Shown here one piece after another: positions 1-7,890 of a stretch of 64,000 bases of DNA. Under the pieces are notes generated by a model. That model had not been told where the DNA came from, ran no database searches, and worked only from the letters and a program-made list of their open reading frames with translations. The number at the start of each line of letters is the position of its first letter. The first letter of the stretch is position 1. Origin of the DNA: Aureispira anguillae (GTDB taxonomy: Bacteria; Bacteroidota; Bacteroidia; Chitinophagales; Saprospiraceae). The stretch spans positions 4,335,716 to 4,399,715 of the forward strand of contig NZ_AP026867.1 of assembly GCF_026000115.1 (NCBI RefSeq), written 5' to 3'. The translations under genes and the position numbers were made by a program.

Positions 1-46
1 ATTAAATTTATATATAAATTAACTAAAAAATTAAATTATAAAACAT

Positions 47-301
47 ATGATTCAATCAAAACTACAACTACTAGTTGAAGAATTGCGAGATACACTTAAA
101 CGCAAAGAAGAAGAAGTAGTAAACATTAACAACTCTTACATAAGTAGCTCAATTTCAAACATAAAACAAGAAATTGACACATTTGAAGCATTTACAAAAA
201 AACAATCAAATGATCCGTTCTTAATGGATCAAATTTTAAAAAACTTTCAAAAAGAGGCTAACGTAATCATAGAAAGAATTAATGAGCTAAAAAACACGTA
301 A
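47..301 (+). CDS. Coiled-coil hypothetical protein (84 aa), cargo of element A
   Basis: Not recognised. The product is small, charged and almost entirely helical, rich in E, K, N and Q in a heptad-like pattern, with no signal peptide or membrane segment. It reads on the plus strand, opposite to the viral genes that begin at 1642. It has no counterpart in element C, where the equivalent position holds a pentapeptide/NACHT pair. It is therefore probably exchangeable cargo next to the unseen left end of element A. It lies 25 bp before the next plus-strand gene and may be co-transcribed with it. The upstream sequence is very AT-rich with no clear ribosome-binding site. Confidence 0.6.
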   Translation: MIQSKLQLLVEELRDTLKRKEEEVVNINNSYISSSISNIKQEIDTFEAFTKKQSNDPFLMDQILKNFQKEANVIIERINELKNT

Positions 302-326
302 AGATAATTTAATAAAACATCTTCTT

Positions 327-884
327 ATGAAAAAACTATTCTTCATACTATCAATAGTATATTACAATTTTTCATTTTGCCAATGTAACCAGTATATAAT
401 CAAGAATTATGACAAATTTGAAAAAAAAACTACTTACGAAACTATTAAATCACTTGATTTAGTGGGGAATGGGTATGGTTTTAGTGCAAAATTGACTCAA
501 AATATTAATGGCTATAATGAAGTCCGTATAAAAGTAACAAATCTATCTACTAGAAAAGCCGCTGTAATTGGTAATAAATCGAAAATCATACTCTTATTCG
601 ACAATAATGAAACTTTAGAAAGATATAATATTTGGGATGGTAGCTTCAATGGGGATAGCAATGAATTAGGGCTTATTGTCTTCATGTTTGGACATCAAAG
701 TTTTCAATACAAAAAAGACTTAGCGGATCTAATAGATGACCACAAAAAACTTTTTAAGGAAAATGAACTTACTTCCATTAGGTTTACTAATATTGGTAGT
801 ATTAATGCCTATAATAATATTGATATAGACTTAACGACAGAACAAAAAAAATACTTCATGAAAGTTTTTGAATGTTTCAATTAA
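327..884 (+). CDS. Secreted hypothetical protein (185 aa), cargo of element A
   Basis: Not recognised. Residues 1-18 form a signal peptide (MKK, then a hydrophobic stretch ending FSFCQC). The cysteine after SF could serve as a lipobox, so the product is probably secreted or a lipoprotein. The rest is a mixed alpha/beta domain with beta-rich stretches around residues 45-110 and a charged helix around 125-150. It is the last plus-strand cargo gene before the convergent viral block of element A. Homology between A and C starts only at about 1030, so this gene lies outside the conserved core. Element C has nothing similar. Confidence 0.6.
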   Translation: MKKLFFILSIVYYNFSFCQCNQYIIKNYDKFEKKTTYETIKSLDLVGNGYGFSAKLTQNINGYNEVRIKVTNLSTRKAAVIGNKSKIILLFDNNETLERYNIWDGSFNGDSNELGLIVFMFGHQSFQYKKDLADLIDDHKKLFKENELTSIRFTNIGSINAYNNIDIDLTTEQKKYFMKVFECFN

Positions 885-1003
885 GGGAAAAATACAAAAT
901 ATCTATTATTGTTTCCTTATAAAAACAACAGCTGAGCCAGTAACACACTAGACAATTCTCCTAACTTAAAAATCAGTAACAGTATAAATAGTAGTTTCAC
1001 CAA

Positions 1004-1642
1004 CTACAATTTATCATTAACACTATTCGCATACCCAGCCACCCTACCAGCCCGATCCAAGCCATTAACGGTCTTACGAGCCTGATAAAAATCAACGATG
1101 GAGCCATTGATATACTGGCTCAATCGTTGACGAGTAAACAAGCCGTTTAGCATTCCATATACTAGAATTTTAGCAGCATTATTCGGATCAAGCGCCAACG
1201 ATGGATTTTTGACCAAATCAACGCCTAAAAAGTCCGACATTTTACGATAATTCTTTTGGTGGGTGAGTTGGACAAAACCCCGTCCCCAGTACCCCGTACC
1301 CCAATATCTATTTTGGCGGTTGTATACCTCTGTTTGGCTAGGAGCTGCCCTCCTTTCTTCTATCGGGCGAAAGTTGCTTTCATACCGAGCTGTTGCCAAG
1401 ATATACGCTAATTTATTCAAGTCTTTATCTCCATACTTATCAAACGCTCGCACAATTAATCGAATTGAATCTTTCTGCACTTCGTCTAGTGGACCAAACG
1501 CCAAAGAGCAAGATTTAATAATCCCATTTACCCGATAAGAGCGCATAAATACATCTATTAAGACGATGCAACCAAAAAGCAGCACTGTTCCCAGCAACAA
1601 CCTTTTATGCTCGCTTAATCCATCGTAGAATTTCAATTTCAT
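1004..1642 (-). CDS. Membrane-anchored GH19-like endolysin (212 aa)
   Basis: Probable muramidase/chitinase-fold lysozyme that cuts peptidoglycan glycan strands. There is one N-terminal membrane segment (about 14-33, after a basic start), then a GH19-like domain: ATARYESNF around 84-91 (candidate catalytic E88), the YWGRGFVQLT core around 118-127 and NPSLALDPNNAAK around 146-158. GRGFVQLT followed by NY and a later NPxLAxDP is the family signature I rely on. It is the last gene of the minus-strand virion/lysis operon and overlaps the amidase upstream by 4 bp. The N-terminal anchor suggests signal-anchor export or a virion-membrane location. The extreme C-terminus differs from the C copy (45396..46022): homology stops just after VAGYA, marking the edge of the conserved block. 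Confidence 0.8.
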   Translation of the reverse strand: MKLKFYDGLSEHKRLLLGTVLLFGCIVLIDVFMRSYRVNGIIKSCSLAFGPLDEVQKDSIRLIVRAFDKYGDKDLNKLAYILATARYESNFRPIEERRAAPSQTEVYNRQNRYWGTGYWGRGFVQLTHQKNYRKMSDFLGVDLVKNPSLALDPNNAAKILVYGMLNGLFTRQRLSQYINGSIVDFYQARKTVNGLDRAGRVAGYANSVNDKL

Positions 1643-2205
1643 GCTAACTTAAATTTATAGAGGTGTTTGGCTAATTGATGGCCTGGGCATGAAGTCTGCC
1701 CAAAGTCTCTATGCCCGTATACTTCTAAGCTTTGGGGCAATTGCTTTCTTAAGTATTTGATTAATTGTGCTAGGCTTTTTAATTGCTGCGAGCTGGGCTG
1801 CTCTTTCGTAAAGTCACCACTTAAACAGATTCCTATACTTCGCCTATTCTCTCCTGCCACATTATTACTCACATTTCTTAGCGGATTTCCTTGAATAATG
1901 TCACCGTTTTTCTCAATGACAAAATGGTACCCAATGCCTGCCCATCCTTTCGATTGTACGTGATAACGGGCGTAATCGGCTGCATACTGTCCTATACTAG
2001 CAGAGTGATGCACTACAATTTTATTGATAATAGCAAGCGTCCTAGTAGGGTATTTTTTGCTACTAGAACGCATTAAGGTGCTATACTGGTCTATTATCCT
2101 TATGTTTCTGCTTTTTAAGGCTATCAACAGCACAATAAACAGCAGGATCAATGCTCCGATACAAGCCTTTTTATGTTGCTTGATCTGCTTTATGTAACGA
2201 TCCAT
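1639..2205 (-). CDS. N-acetylmuramoyl-L-alanine amidase, type 2 family (188 aa)
   Basis: Zinc amidase that cleaves the MurNAc-L-Ala bond of peptidoglycan. Residues 11-31 form an N-terminal membrane anchor. The amidase-2/PGRP fold follows, with zinc ligands visible as the HH at 66-67 (VVHHS), H165 (VYGHRD) and C173 (TSCPG), plus the conserved GYHFVI around 92-97 and IGICLSGDF around 124-132. It lies between a small membrane protein and the GH19-like lysin, with a 4-bp overlap downstream. The two hydrolases probably act together in entry or exit. The copy at 46019..46585 differs by only a few conservative residues. Confidence 0.9.
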   Translation of the reverse strand: MDRYIKQIKQHKKACIGALILLFIVLLIALKSRNIRIIDQYSTLMRSSSKKYPTRTLAIINKIVVHHSASIGQYAADYARYHVQSKGWAGIGYHFVIEKNGDIIQGNPLRNVSNNVAGENRRSIGICLSGDFTKEQPSSQQLKSLAQLIKYLRKQLPQSLEVYGHRDFGQTSCPGHQLAKHLYKFKLA

Positions 2206-2207
2206 GC

Positions 2208-2426
2208 TTATAAATTTCGCTCAATGACTTCCAAGGCATCAGAGGGCGCTGGCTTTTGTTCGGGTTCATCTTCTCCCAAAGCATAGCCAATTCGATAGCC
2301 TGCTCCTGCAATAAATATCATTGAGAATACCCAATATTTCCAACCTCGATTGGCTTTTAAACCATAGGCAAAAATGAATAAGGTAACGATACCGCCACCT
2401 AGTAGGCTGCTTTCTGTTTTTTTCAT
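2208..2426 (-). CDS. Small two-TM membrane protein (72 aa)
   Basis: Not recognised. Hydrophobic segments at about 8-22 and 29-50 are separated by a short basic loop (KANRGWKYW), followed by an acidic Pro-rich tail. It overlaps the upstream gene by 4 bp and lies 2 bp before the amidase gene. A holin is possible because it is small, has two membrane segments and sits directly beside the amidase and lysozyme. The whole operon consists of small membrane proteins, however, so a virion membrane protein is equally likely. Confidence 0.65.
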   Translation of the reverse strand: MKKTESSLLGGGIVTLFIFAYGLKANRGWKYWVFSMIFIAGAGYRIGYALGEDEPEQKPAPSDALEVIERNL

Positions 2427-2626
2427 GTTGTTTCAGAGATTTGTTGCTTGTTTCTGAGATAGAGCCAACGAAAGAAAAGAATTGCTAATCCAATTAATAA
2501 AAGAGGTTTTGCAATCTTAAAGAATTCCTCCTGGAACGTTGGCACCGCTTTTTGCTCCTTGGCTGAGTTATACCACAAAAAACCTGTTGTACTTGCTCCG
2601 ACTAGAAAGGGAATCAATAAAGGCAT
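2423..2626 (-). CDS. Small two-TM membrane protein (67 aa)
   Basis: Not recognised. Membrane segments lie at about 3-18 and 38-56, with a short basic C-terminus. It shares 4 bp with the downstream gene and one base with the upstream gene, so translation is probably coupled. It is identical to the element C copy at the protein level. Its role is unknown: a virion membrane protein or a holin-like component. Confidence 0.6.
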   Translation of the reverse strand: MPLLIPFLVGASTTGFLWYNSAKEQKAVPTFQEEFFKIAKPLLLIGLAILFFRWLYLRNKQQISETT

Positions 2627-3018
2627 TATTTCAGGGCTTTAATCAGTTCTTGAATCGAGATTGAGGTTCTGCCTGTCCACTTCTTCAGCATGGCTTCTGT
2701 TTTTGCCCCAAACTTGCCATCTTCTACCAAAAAGGGCAGCAGTTGGGGCTTATTGTTGCCGTGTTTGACATTCAATAAACGTTGCAGCTCTTTTACCTTC
2801 TCTCCTTCGCTTCCTTTGCTCAGAAGGGTATCATTGCTTGCTGTTGAGGAAAGCTGCGCCGTTGTGCTATTCGATCCCTTAGAAGGGCTTACAGGCGGTT
2901 GTTTCGCTTGCTCAAAGAACTGGATCAATTTATCTCGATTAAAATAGGTCAGGACTAAGGCAATCAATAGAAACCCCATTATTAGGGGTTTCTTATGGGT
3001 TTCTAGCGTCTTTTTCAT
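2626..3018 (-). CDS. Membrane-anchored peptidoglycan-binding protein (130 aa)
   Basis: An N-terminal membrane segment (about 12-25) is followed by a Ser/Thr/Pro-rich linker (40-62). The C-terminal domain looks like PG_binding_1: LLSKGSEGEKVKELQRLLNV around 64-83, then DGKFGAKTEAMLKKW around 99-113. That is the usual G..G..V..LQ..L...DG.FG..T...V..FQ pattern. It probably attaches the virion or its lysis machinery to peptidoglycan. It is translationally coupled to the next gene (one-base overlap). The family assignment rests on motif reading only. Confidence 0.75.
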   Translation of the reverse strand: MKKTLETHKKPLIMGFLLIALVLTYFNRDKLIQFFEQAKQPPVSPSKGSNSTTAQLSSTASNDTLLSKGSEGEKVKELQRLLNVKHGNNKPQLLPFLVEDGKFGAKTEAMLKKWTGRTSISIQELIKALK

Positions 3019-3021
3019 AAG

Positions 3022-3294
3022 CTATGAATTTGCTTTGGGTTTTGTTTTGGTACTTTGGGCTACTACTAATTCTTTGCTGGCTACCACTTCTTTTTTAACG
3101 GGTGCCACCTTTTTTACAGGCGTTTCGACTTCTACTGGTTCTACTGCTACGGCTGGTTCTTGGGGCTGCTCTGTGCTGCTCGCTACTCCTTTTTTAGTGG
3201 CTGATTTTTTCTTCAGGTAATAAGCCGTGCCACCTCCTACTAGAATTAAAATGATAATGAGCGCTAGAAATTTATACTTGTGTTTCTTGAACAT
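3022..3294 (-). CDS. Single-TM protein with Pro/Val/Glu-rich tail (90 aa)
   Basis: Not recognised. It has a basic N-terminus and one membrane helix (about 9-26). The rest is a low-complexity tail of repeated VE, PV and KK units. The N-terminal design (MxxKHKYK plus hydrophobic segment) is shared with neighbours at 3351, 4021 and 4488, suggesting a set of anchored virion proteins. The copy at 47402..47674 differs by only a few residues. Confidence 0.6.
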   Translation of the reverse strand: MFKKHKYKFLALIIILILVGGGTAYYLKKKSATKKGVASSTEQPQEPAVAVEPVEVETPVKKVAPVKKEVVASKELVVAQSTKTKPKANS

Positions 3295-3350
3295 GGTTTA
3301 AGTTGATTAGTTGGTTGTTTATTAAATGTTATTAAGGTTGTTGTTAAGGC

Positions 3351-4031
3351 TTAGTCGCCATCCCAAGGCTCCGTATGGATCACTGTTCCTACTTCTGCTC
3401 CTGTGGCTAGGTTGATGCTGATTTGCTTTAAGAGCGTTCCTTTCGCATCTTTGATCGACAAATCCACATAATCACTAGGGCGCATCAATGGGACATCAAT
3501 CAATTCCATTCCTGAGCTTTTAGGATTGGCACCACTCATTTTAGTGCTTTTTCCTCTTAGCTTTTGTGCAGCAGCATTCAAACGCTCTTTTGATACTTTT
3601 ACATTGATGATCTTTTCGGCTCGCTGCTTAATCGTAAATGAGCCAAAGGCTTTGGGGATCACCACAGGTTTTAAAGCGCCTTCTTCAAAGCTGCCTTTGT
3701 GCCGAATGCCGCCATAATGCATATTGTAATCAAACGTTCTTTTTATCGTGTTCACATTACTGATCTCAATTCCCGTTTCTACAGGAATTTTTGTCACTAC
3801 TTTGGCTACTCTAGGAATTGATGGCGCTGGCTTCTCTACGGGCGCTGGTTCTTGCTCTGTTTCTACTTCCTCAACTTCTATCGAGGGTCTGAGCTTCGCT
3901 GCCTTTGCTGCTTTTTGGGCCTCTTTTCTTTTTTTGAGGAAGTACGCCAAACCGCACCCACTCCCCAAAAGAACGACCACCAATACAATTAGATAGATTT
4001 TTTTCACGGTTTTAGGTTTATTAGTCAACAA
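3351..4031 (-). CDS. Single-TM anchored protein with beta-rich ectodomain (226 aa)
   Basis: Not recognised. The membrane segment is at about 12-30, followed by a KKRKEAQKAAKAAK basic patch and an acidic Pro-rich linker (about 50-75). A C-terminal domain of about 140 residues looks beta-rich (VIPKAFGSFTIKQRAEKIINVKVSKERL). An anchor, stalk and globular head would suit a vertex, spike or minor capsid protein, or a membrane-tethered adaptor. It overlaps the upstream gene by 11 bp. There is a 56-bp non-coding gap before the 90-aa gene downstream. Confidence 0.6.
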   Translation of the reverse strand: MLTNKPKTVKKIYLIVLVVVLLGSGCGLAYFLKKRKEAQKAAKAAKLRPSIEVEEVETEQEPAPVEKPAPSIPRVAKVVTKIPVETGIEISNVNTIKRTFDYNMHYGGIRHKGSFEEGALKPVVIPKAFGSFTIKQRAEKIINVKVSKERLNAAAQKLRGKSTKMSGANPKSSGMELIDVPLMRPSDYVDLSIKDAKGTLLKQISINLATGAEVGTVIHTEPWDGD

Positions 4032-4470
4032 TACCCCCTAGGGCTTTTCTTTTTGCATAGATCAAATCAAAGTAGCTTTCGCCCCGATATTCTCCTATTG
4101 TTTTGCAAGTCGTGTAACAGGCTTGCATGTGCGTTGCGATGTCTTCTTGATACTTCTTTTTATACGCTTTGATCGTTGCCATAAATCGGACAGCATCTAG
4201 GTTGTATAGTTCTTTGATTGGTTGGCAGCGTTCCGAAAAATCAAAGTAATAGCGAGTCGTCAAGCCTTTATTTAGGCGTTTTAGCAGCTCATTCGGGTCA
4301 TAGCTTACCGTTTGCCCCTGCTCATCTTTTATGTTCACTAGTACATCAATTTCTTCGCTGTCGTTTTCTGCTCTGCCTTGCATCTTACCAAAGACAAATA
4401 CTACGATCAGGATCACTACCAAGGCGCTGCCCCATGCTAAATAGCTTGTATTCATTTCTTTTATTTTCAT
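4021..4470 (-). CDS. Single-TM protein with helical cytoplasmic domain (149 aa)
   Basis: Not recognised. The membrane segment is at about 10-27. A helical domain follows with cysteines at about 82, 118 and 122 (ERCQPI, ACYTTCK). Two of them could form a disulphide, which would suit a periplasmic or virion location. The protein sequence is identical in element C, so it is among the more conserved of the small membrane proteins. Confidence 0.6.
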   Translation of the reverse strand: MKIKEMNTSYLAWGSALVVILIVVFVFGKMQGRAENDSEEIDVLVNIKDEQGQTVSYDPNELLKRLNKGLTTRYYFDFSERCQPIKELYNLDAVRFMATIKAYKKKYQEDIATHMQACYTTCKTIGEYRGESYFDLIYAKRKALGGIVD

Positions 4471-4487
4471 TGTAGATTCTAGTAGGT

Positions 4488-5399
4488 TTAAATTCGTTTG
4501 AGTAATCCTTCTTGCTCTAAGGCGGTGATGGCTTCTTCTCTCGTTACTTTATCAAAAAAATCCATTTCATCTCGCCACCGTTTTACTAAGGTATACATGC
4601 CCCATGCTGCAAAAACGCCTTGACCATTTCGCTTTTCATCAACCATTCTTCGATCGGGTACATTATGACCGTTAATCAGTTTAAAAAAGTCTAAGCCTGC
4701 TCGATCTGCTTTATACCACCATATCTTATCTGCACTATGCAAGTGAGAACTGCTGTTTCCATACATTAGGTTTAAACCCACTGAACTAAACCACCACGCA
4801 TTTCCTCCGTGTCGTAATGAGGTTAGATTATAACCTTGTCCATCTTTTGATAAAAAGTTTTCGATGTCATTTCTCAACGGTGCTGCTTCGGTTTCATACT
4901 TCCCATAAACAGGATAAGTCAGATAGTTTCCTCCTGTTGTCCCAGCTACTAAACCAAACATTTTATCTATCGCTTTATTAGCGCTGGGGCTAAAGGCATT
5001 GTTGTCAACTAAAGTACGCCCGACCTTGTGTTTGGCTCTCAGTTTATCGGAATCCGCTTTGTTCAATTGTATCTTTTGCATTCGATCCAAGATCAAGCGT
5101 TTGCCTTCTTTGCTCGTCATCAATACGGCGGTATAATCGGGTCTATTTTCGGGGGTCTGCTCTCCTGCCAGGGCGCTGTGTTGTAAATCTTCTTCAGAAT
5201 AAAGACTGCTTACATCTTGGCGACCTGTTACGGGTGGTGGCAGCGCTGTTCCTTCTTGGTTTTGAATGGGGGCGCTTGGCTCTTCTTTCTTCCGAGTTAC
5301 CATCCAGACGGCCATACCTCCTCCAAATAGAATCACCAATACGCCTAGTATCAACAAGGGCATTTTTAGTTTATTTGATTGCTTCGCTTGCTTTTCCAT
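4488..5399 (-). CDS. Anchored virion-type protein, possible lytic or vertex component (303 aa)
   Basis: Not recognised. There is one membrane segment (about 12-33) and a Pro-rich linker to about 60. A conserved-looking soluble domain of about 220 residues contains VAGTTGGNYLTYPVYGKY around 151-168, an aromatic core (GGNAWWFSSVGLNLMYGN around 199-216) and a helical C-terminus. A lysozyme or peptidase fold is possible but I see no diagnostic catalytic motif. It overlaps the upstream gene by 29 bp. The last spacer of the element C array translates to a peptide resembling the TGGNY segment here (see findings). The C copy differs at three residues. Confidence 0.6.
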   Translation of the reverse strand: MEKQAKQSNKLKMPLLILGVLVILFGGGMAVWMVTRKKEEPSAPIQNQEGTALPPPVTGRQDVSSLYSEEDLQHSALAGEQTPENRPDYTAVLMTSKEGKRLILDRMQKIQLNKADSDKLRAKHKVGRTLVDNNAFSPSANKAIDKMFGLVAGTTGGNYLTYPVYGKYETEAAPLRNDIENFLSKDGQGYNLTSLRHGGNAWWFSSVGLNLMYGNSSSHLHSADKIWWYKADRAGLDFFKLINGHNVPDRRMVDEKRNGQGVFAAWGMYTLVKRWRDEMDFFDKVTREEAITALEQEGLLKRI

Positions 5400-5736
5400 T
5401 TTTTGAACTAATTAAGACTACGATTAATAAAACCACGCCTCCTATAATTCCTCCGATTGCCAATGGACTTAATTGCTTTTTGGGCGGTGGTGGTGGCGGT
5501 GGGGTGGTCGTTGTGCTGTTTGAGCCATCCTTGCCCATAAACAAAGAAATTACCCCTCCTATGCTATTTAAACCATTAGCACTCGCATTGATGATCGCAG
5601 CAGGATCACCGCTTGATTTTTGGGTCGAGGGGCTGGCTTCTTCTGTATTCTTGGGCTGCTCTCGGATTCTCCCTGTTCCATATTGACTAAAATCAGGGCG
5701 ACTGTAATCCAGCTTTATTTTATCCCTTAAGCTCAT
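5371..5736 (-). CDS. Poly-proline single-TM protein (121 aa)
   Basis: Not recognised. A polar N-terminal half is followed by a Thr/Pro run (TTTTPPPPPPPKK around 76-88) and a C-terminal membrane helix (about 92-110) with a short basic tail. The segment from about 45 to 66 (IINASANGLNSIGGVISLF) could be a second, amphipathic or membrane-inserting helix. Such architecture occurs in small virion membrane proteins. It overlaps both neighbours (17 and 29 bp). It is identical in element C. Confidence 0.6.
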   Translation of the reverse strand: MSLRDKIKLDYSRPDFSQYGTGRIREQPKNTEEASPSTQKSSGDPAAIINASANGLNSIGGVISLFMGKDGSNSTTTTPPPPPPPKKQLSPLAIGGIIGGVVLLIVVLISSKNGKASEAIK

Positions 5737-6076
5737 TTTTTGCGGTTTTAATCAGTTTGTAACAAAATGCCAATAAAACCAAAACCACACTAAAACGGAT
5801 CGCTAGAATGGATATGGAATCGACTTTACAATAGGTACAGCTCGTGTCTTGAATATGTTCGGGTGATCCTTCCTTGCTGGGCACTTTGGTCGTGTCTAAG
5901 GTGATCTTTACCTCTTTTAATGGGGGCTGCTCTTTTACTACTTCTACAACTGGCGTAGCTACTTTTGAAGGGGTTTCCTTTGTTGGTAGTACGGTTGTTG
6001 TGCTTGGTGTGGCAATCGTTGTTGCCGTGCTTGCTTTGAGTTCCGCTCGCTTTTCTGAAATCGTGCCTAGGCTCAT
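5720..6076 (-). CDS. Single-TM Thr/Pro/Val-rich protein (118 aa)
   Basis: Not recognised. I place the start at the ATG at 6076 (MSLGTISEKR), 4 bp after the stop of the upstream gene. The longer open frame to 6148 would overlap that gene by about 70 bp. A Thr/Val/Pro-rich middle is followed by a CTYC motif (about 74-77) and a C-terminal membrane helix (about 87-105). The CxxC could bind metal or form a disulphide. Confidence 0.6.
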   Translation of the reverse strand: MSLGTISEKRAELKASTATTIATPSTTTVLPTKETPSKVATPVVEVVKEQPPLKEVKITLDTTKVPSKEGSPEHIQDTSCTYCKVDSISILAIRFSVVLVLLAFCYKLIKTAKNELKG

Positions 6077-6080
6077 GGTT

Positions 6081-6350
6081 TTAGTTGGATTTTGTTGTGA
6101 AATAATACAGTATAAATAAGAGGAATAAAGAGCTGATGATCGTGCCACTAATTGCTAATACTTTATTGCGCTGGCGGCGTTCTTCTCGTTCCCGTGCTGA
6201 TTGAATTGCTTCAGCTCTTGCCTGCGCTCCAAAGATCGCTGCCATATCTTTGCCACTTACGCCATGATTCCCGATCCCTCCGCCTAATATGTCTATGCTG
6301 ATGTCGCCTGTCGCTATATCGCCGACTACACCTGTTTTTGCTAGTGCCAT
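6081..6350 (-). CDS. C-terminally anchored small protein (89 aa)
   Basis: Not recognised. The N-terminal half is Gly-rich (DISIDILGGGIGNHGVSGKD). A charged helix follows (AQARAEAIQSAREREERRQR around 43-62), and a C-terminal membrane segment (about 65-85). It is the first gene of the membrane-protein operon, about 170 bp downstream of the terminator that follows the candidate capsid gene, so it probably has its own promoter in 6351..6520. Confidence 0.6.
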   Translation of the reverse strand: MALAKTGVVGDIATGDISIDILGGGIGNHGVSGKDMAAIFGAQARAEAIQSAREREERRQRNKVLAISGTIISSLFLLFILYYFTTKSN

Positions 6351-6520
6351 GGTCTTTTATTGTTGAATACTTCATTGATTTTTTAGTTTTAACAACAACT
6401 AAAAAGCATCTTGCATTAAATTGATATTCAGCTATTCAACAATTGGACAAACAAAAAAAAGTTCATAAAGCTGCTAATCAATTTAATACGATTTCTACTG
6501 AAGTAATGAGATTTTAAAAG

Positions 6521-6554
6521 AAAAGCCAATTGCCACCGTTTGACAATTGGCTTA
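6521..6554 (-). terminator. Terminator after the candidate capsid gene
   Basis: The inverted repeat AAGCCAATTG / CAATTGGCTT (arms 6523-6532 and 6543-6552) lies 35 bp downstream of the stop of the 243-aa gene and before the membrane-protein operon. It is identical in element C at 50901..50934. It isolates the capsid-type gene as its own unit, as expected for a highly expressed structural protein. Confidence 0.75.
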
Positions 6555-6588
6555 CTTATTTAGGGGTTAGTTTTCTGCTGTTTGAGGC

Positions 6589-7320
6589 TTATTTTACATA
6601 AACCGTTTCTAAGGTCATGTTTACTCCTACTCCTTGATATACTGGAATCTCTAGGTAAACAAAACCATCCAAAAACGTATTCATCTTCTCAATCGTGCGA
6701 ATGGTTGTTTGTTCATCACTTGCCAACGCTTTAGGGTACAAGTGGTTTTTGTCTCCTGCACTTGTGCCATCGTGAGAGAAACGGCGCTCTACCATTTTTG
6801 CCGTGAAATGCTTGTCATCATCTGCATCAATGTGCATTCCATCAATTTTTAAATACGATCCATTGCGGGCTAATTTGGCAATCACTTCCAAAGTGTCTTT
6901 TCCATAGGTGCCATCAATCACCAATGAATTAGAAATTGCTGTGCTAGAAGGGAAAATTTGCAAGCTGTCGCCATCCAAACCTACTTTCACCATAATCTTT
7001 GCTGGGTGGGTTTCTGCTTCTGTATAGCCATCCTCGCCTACTTTGCCAACCTGCGCAATATTGGGCTTTACCCCTAAGATCAACTCCAAGCGTCCTTCTT
7101 CTTCATGCCCTTTTTCGCTTGAATTGGAGATCAATGAATATTTTTTGTCTACAATACCCCCCAGCTCTTCTACATCTGTAATCAATTCATATTCTGCTGG
7201 AACATCGTCAGGCAATGGCATGTAAGATAATTTCCCTCTAATCATTACGTGAGGAGTTGGAACGCACAAATCTGCGCTAATTGGTGTGTAAATACGGATT
7301 ACTTCGTTTTTTGTACTCAT
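6589..7320 (-). CDS. Candidate major capsid protein (243 aa)
   Basis: This is the only sizeable soluble protein in the structural block: no membrane segment, no signal, acidic, and predicted to be mostly beta-strand with several GxD turns. It sits in front of the small membrane proteins and has a strong terminator of its own. At 243 aa it is close to double-jelly-roll capsid proteins of tailless membrane phages such as PM2 P2. I have no direct homology evidence. The protein is unchanged between A and C, unlike most others. Two spacers of the element A array, translated antisense, resemble residues 163-175 (HIDADDDKHFTAK) and 200-210 (ASDEQTTIRTI). Alternatives are a tail-less spike or another abundant virion protein. 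Confidence 0.6.
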   Translation of the reverse strand: MSTKNEVIRIYTPISADLCVPTPHVMIRGKLSYMPLPDDVPAEYELITDVEELGGIVDKKYSLISNSSEKGHEEEGRLELILGVKPNIAQVGKVGEDGYTEAETHPAKIMVKVGLDGDSLQIFPSSTAISNSLVIDGTYGKDTLEVIAKLARNGSYLKIDGMHIDADDDKHFTAKMVERRFSHDGTSAGDKNHLYPKALASDEQTTIRTIEKMNTFLDGFVYLEIPVYQGVGVNMTLETVYVK

Positions 7321-7370
7321 CTTAAGATTTAGTTTTTTAACAATGGATTAATGAAAAAAATGGATAGTAA

Positions 7371-7658
7371 TTAGGCGTTTCGCTTTTTGAAATACTGGCG
7401 AAAAGTGGCTTGGTTGGCTAAAAAGAAAAACACTAAAGAAAGCAGCATAAACAAGCATTTTACGCTATCCAATAGAATAATCACTCCCTGCTGGTATTCG
7501 ATTACTTCTGATAGCGTCATTATGCGATTGGCTTGCTGTTTTAAGCCGATGAATTTTAGTTTTAATACCAAACTATCTATTCCATCACTCAATTGATACA
7601 AGCTTACATTAAAGAAAGGAACGATTAATCGTGCAATAACTTTAAACAATGCTTTCAT
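7371..7658 (-). CDS. Small membrane protein (95 aa)
   Basis: Not recognised. A short amphipathic or hydrophobic N-terminus (about 4-20) is followed by a helical middle and a C-terminal membrane segment (about 61-85) with a basic tail (FKKRNA). It is identical in element C. It lies between the capsid-type gene and another small membrane protein, 2 bp after the latter, and is probably in the same transcript. Confidence 0.6.
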   Translation of the reverse strand: MKALFKVIARLIVPFFNVSLYQLSDGIDSLVLKLKFIGLKQQANRIMTLSEVIEYQQGVIILLDSVKCLFMLLSLVFFFLANQATFRQYFKKRNA

Positions 7659-7659
7659 C

Positions 7660-7890
7660 CTATAGGAATTTTTGCTTTATGATTAGTAACAATAAGATTG
7701 TTGTGCCTACCAAGCCTATCGTCAAGTAATCCAGTTTGATTTCTATCACTATAGTTTCAGGTATTAGCATAAAAATAGGGTTTAGTTTTTCATCCTTGGT
7801 TTGATTTAGGGTTGCTCTTTTATTCCTCTTTTGATACCACAAAGATGCAGCAAAAAACAGCAAAAAAACGAGTTTTAAACAGGCTTTCAA
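7660..7890 (-). CDS. Small two-TM membrane protein (about 72-76 aa, TTG start)
   Basis: Not recognised. Hydrophobic segments lie at about 5-18 and 53-74, with a polar middle (QKRNKRATLNQTKDEKLN). No ATG exists at the 5' end. In A the frame begins with TTG, but that TTG is TTA in C, where the next TTG codon is four codons later. The true start is therefore uncertain, and an internal ATG (codon 41) would leave only the second membrane segment. It is the first gene of the capsid transcript, next to the gene-free leader region. Confidence 0.5.
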   Translation of the reverse strand: MKACLKLVFLLFFAASLWYQKRNKRATLNQTKDEKLNPIFMLIPETIVIEIKLDYLTIGLVGTTILLLLIIKQKFL

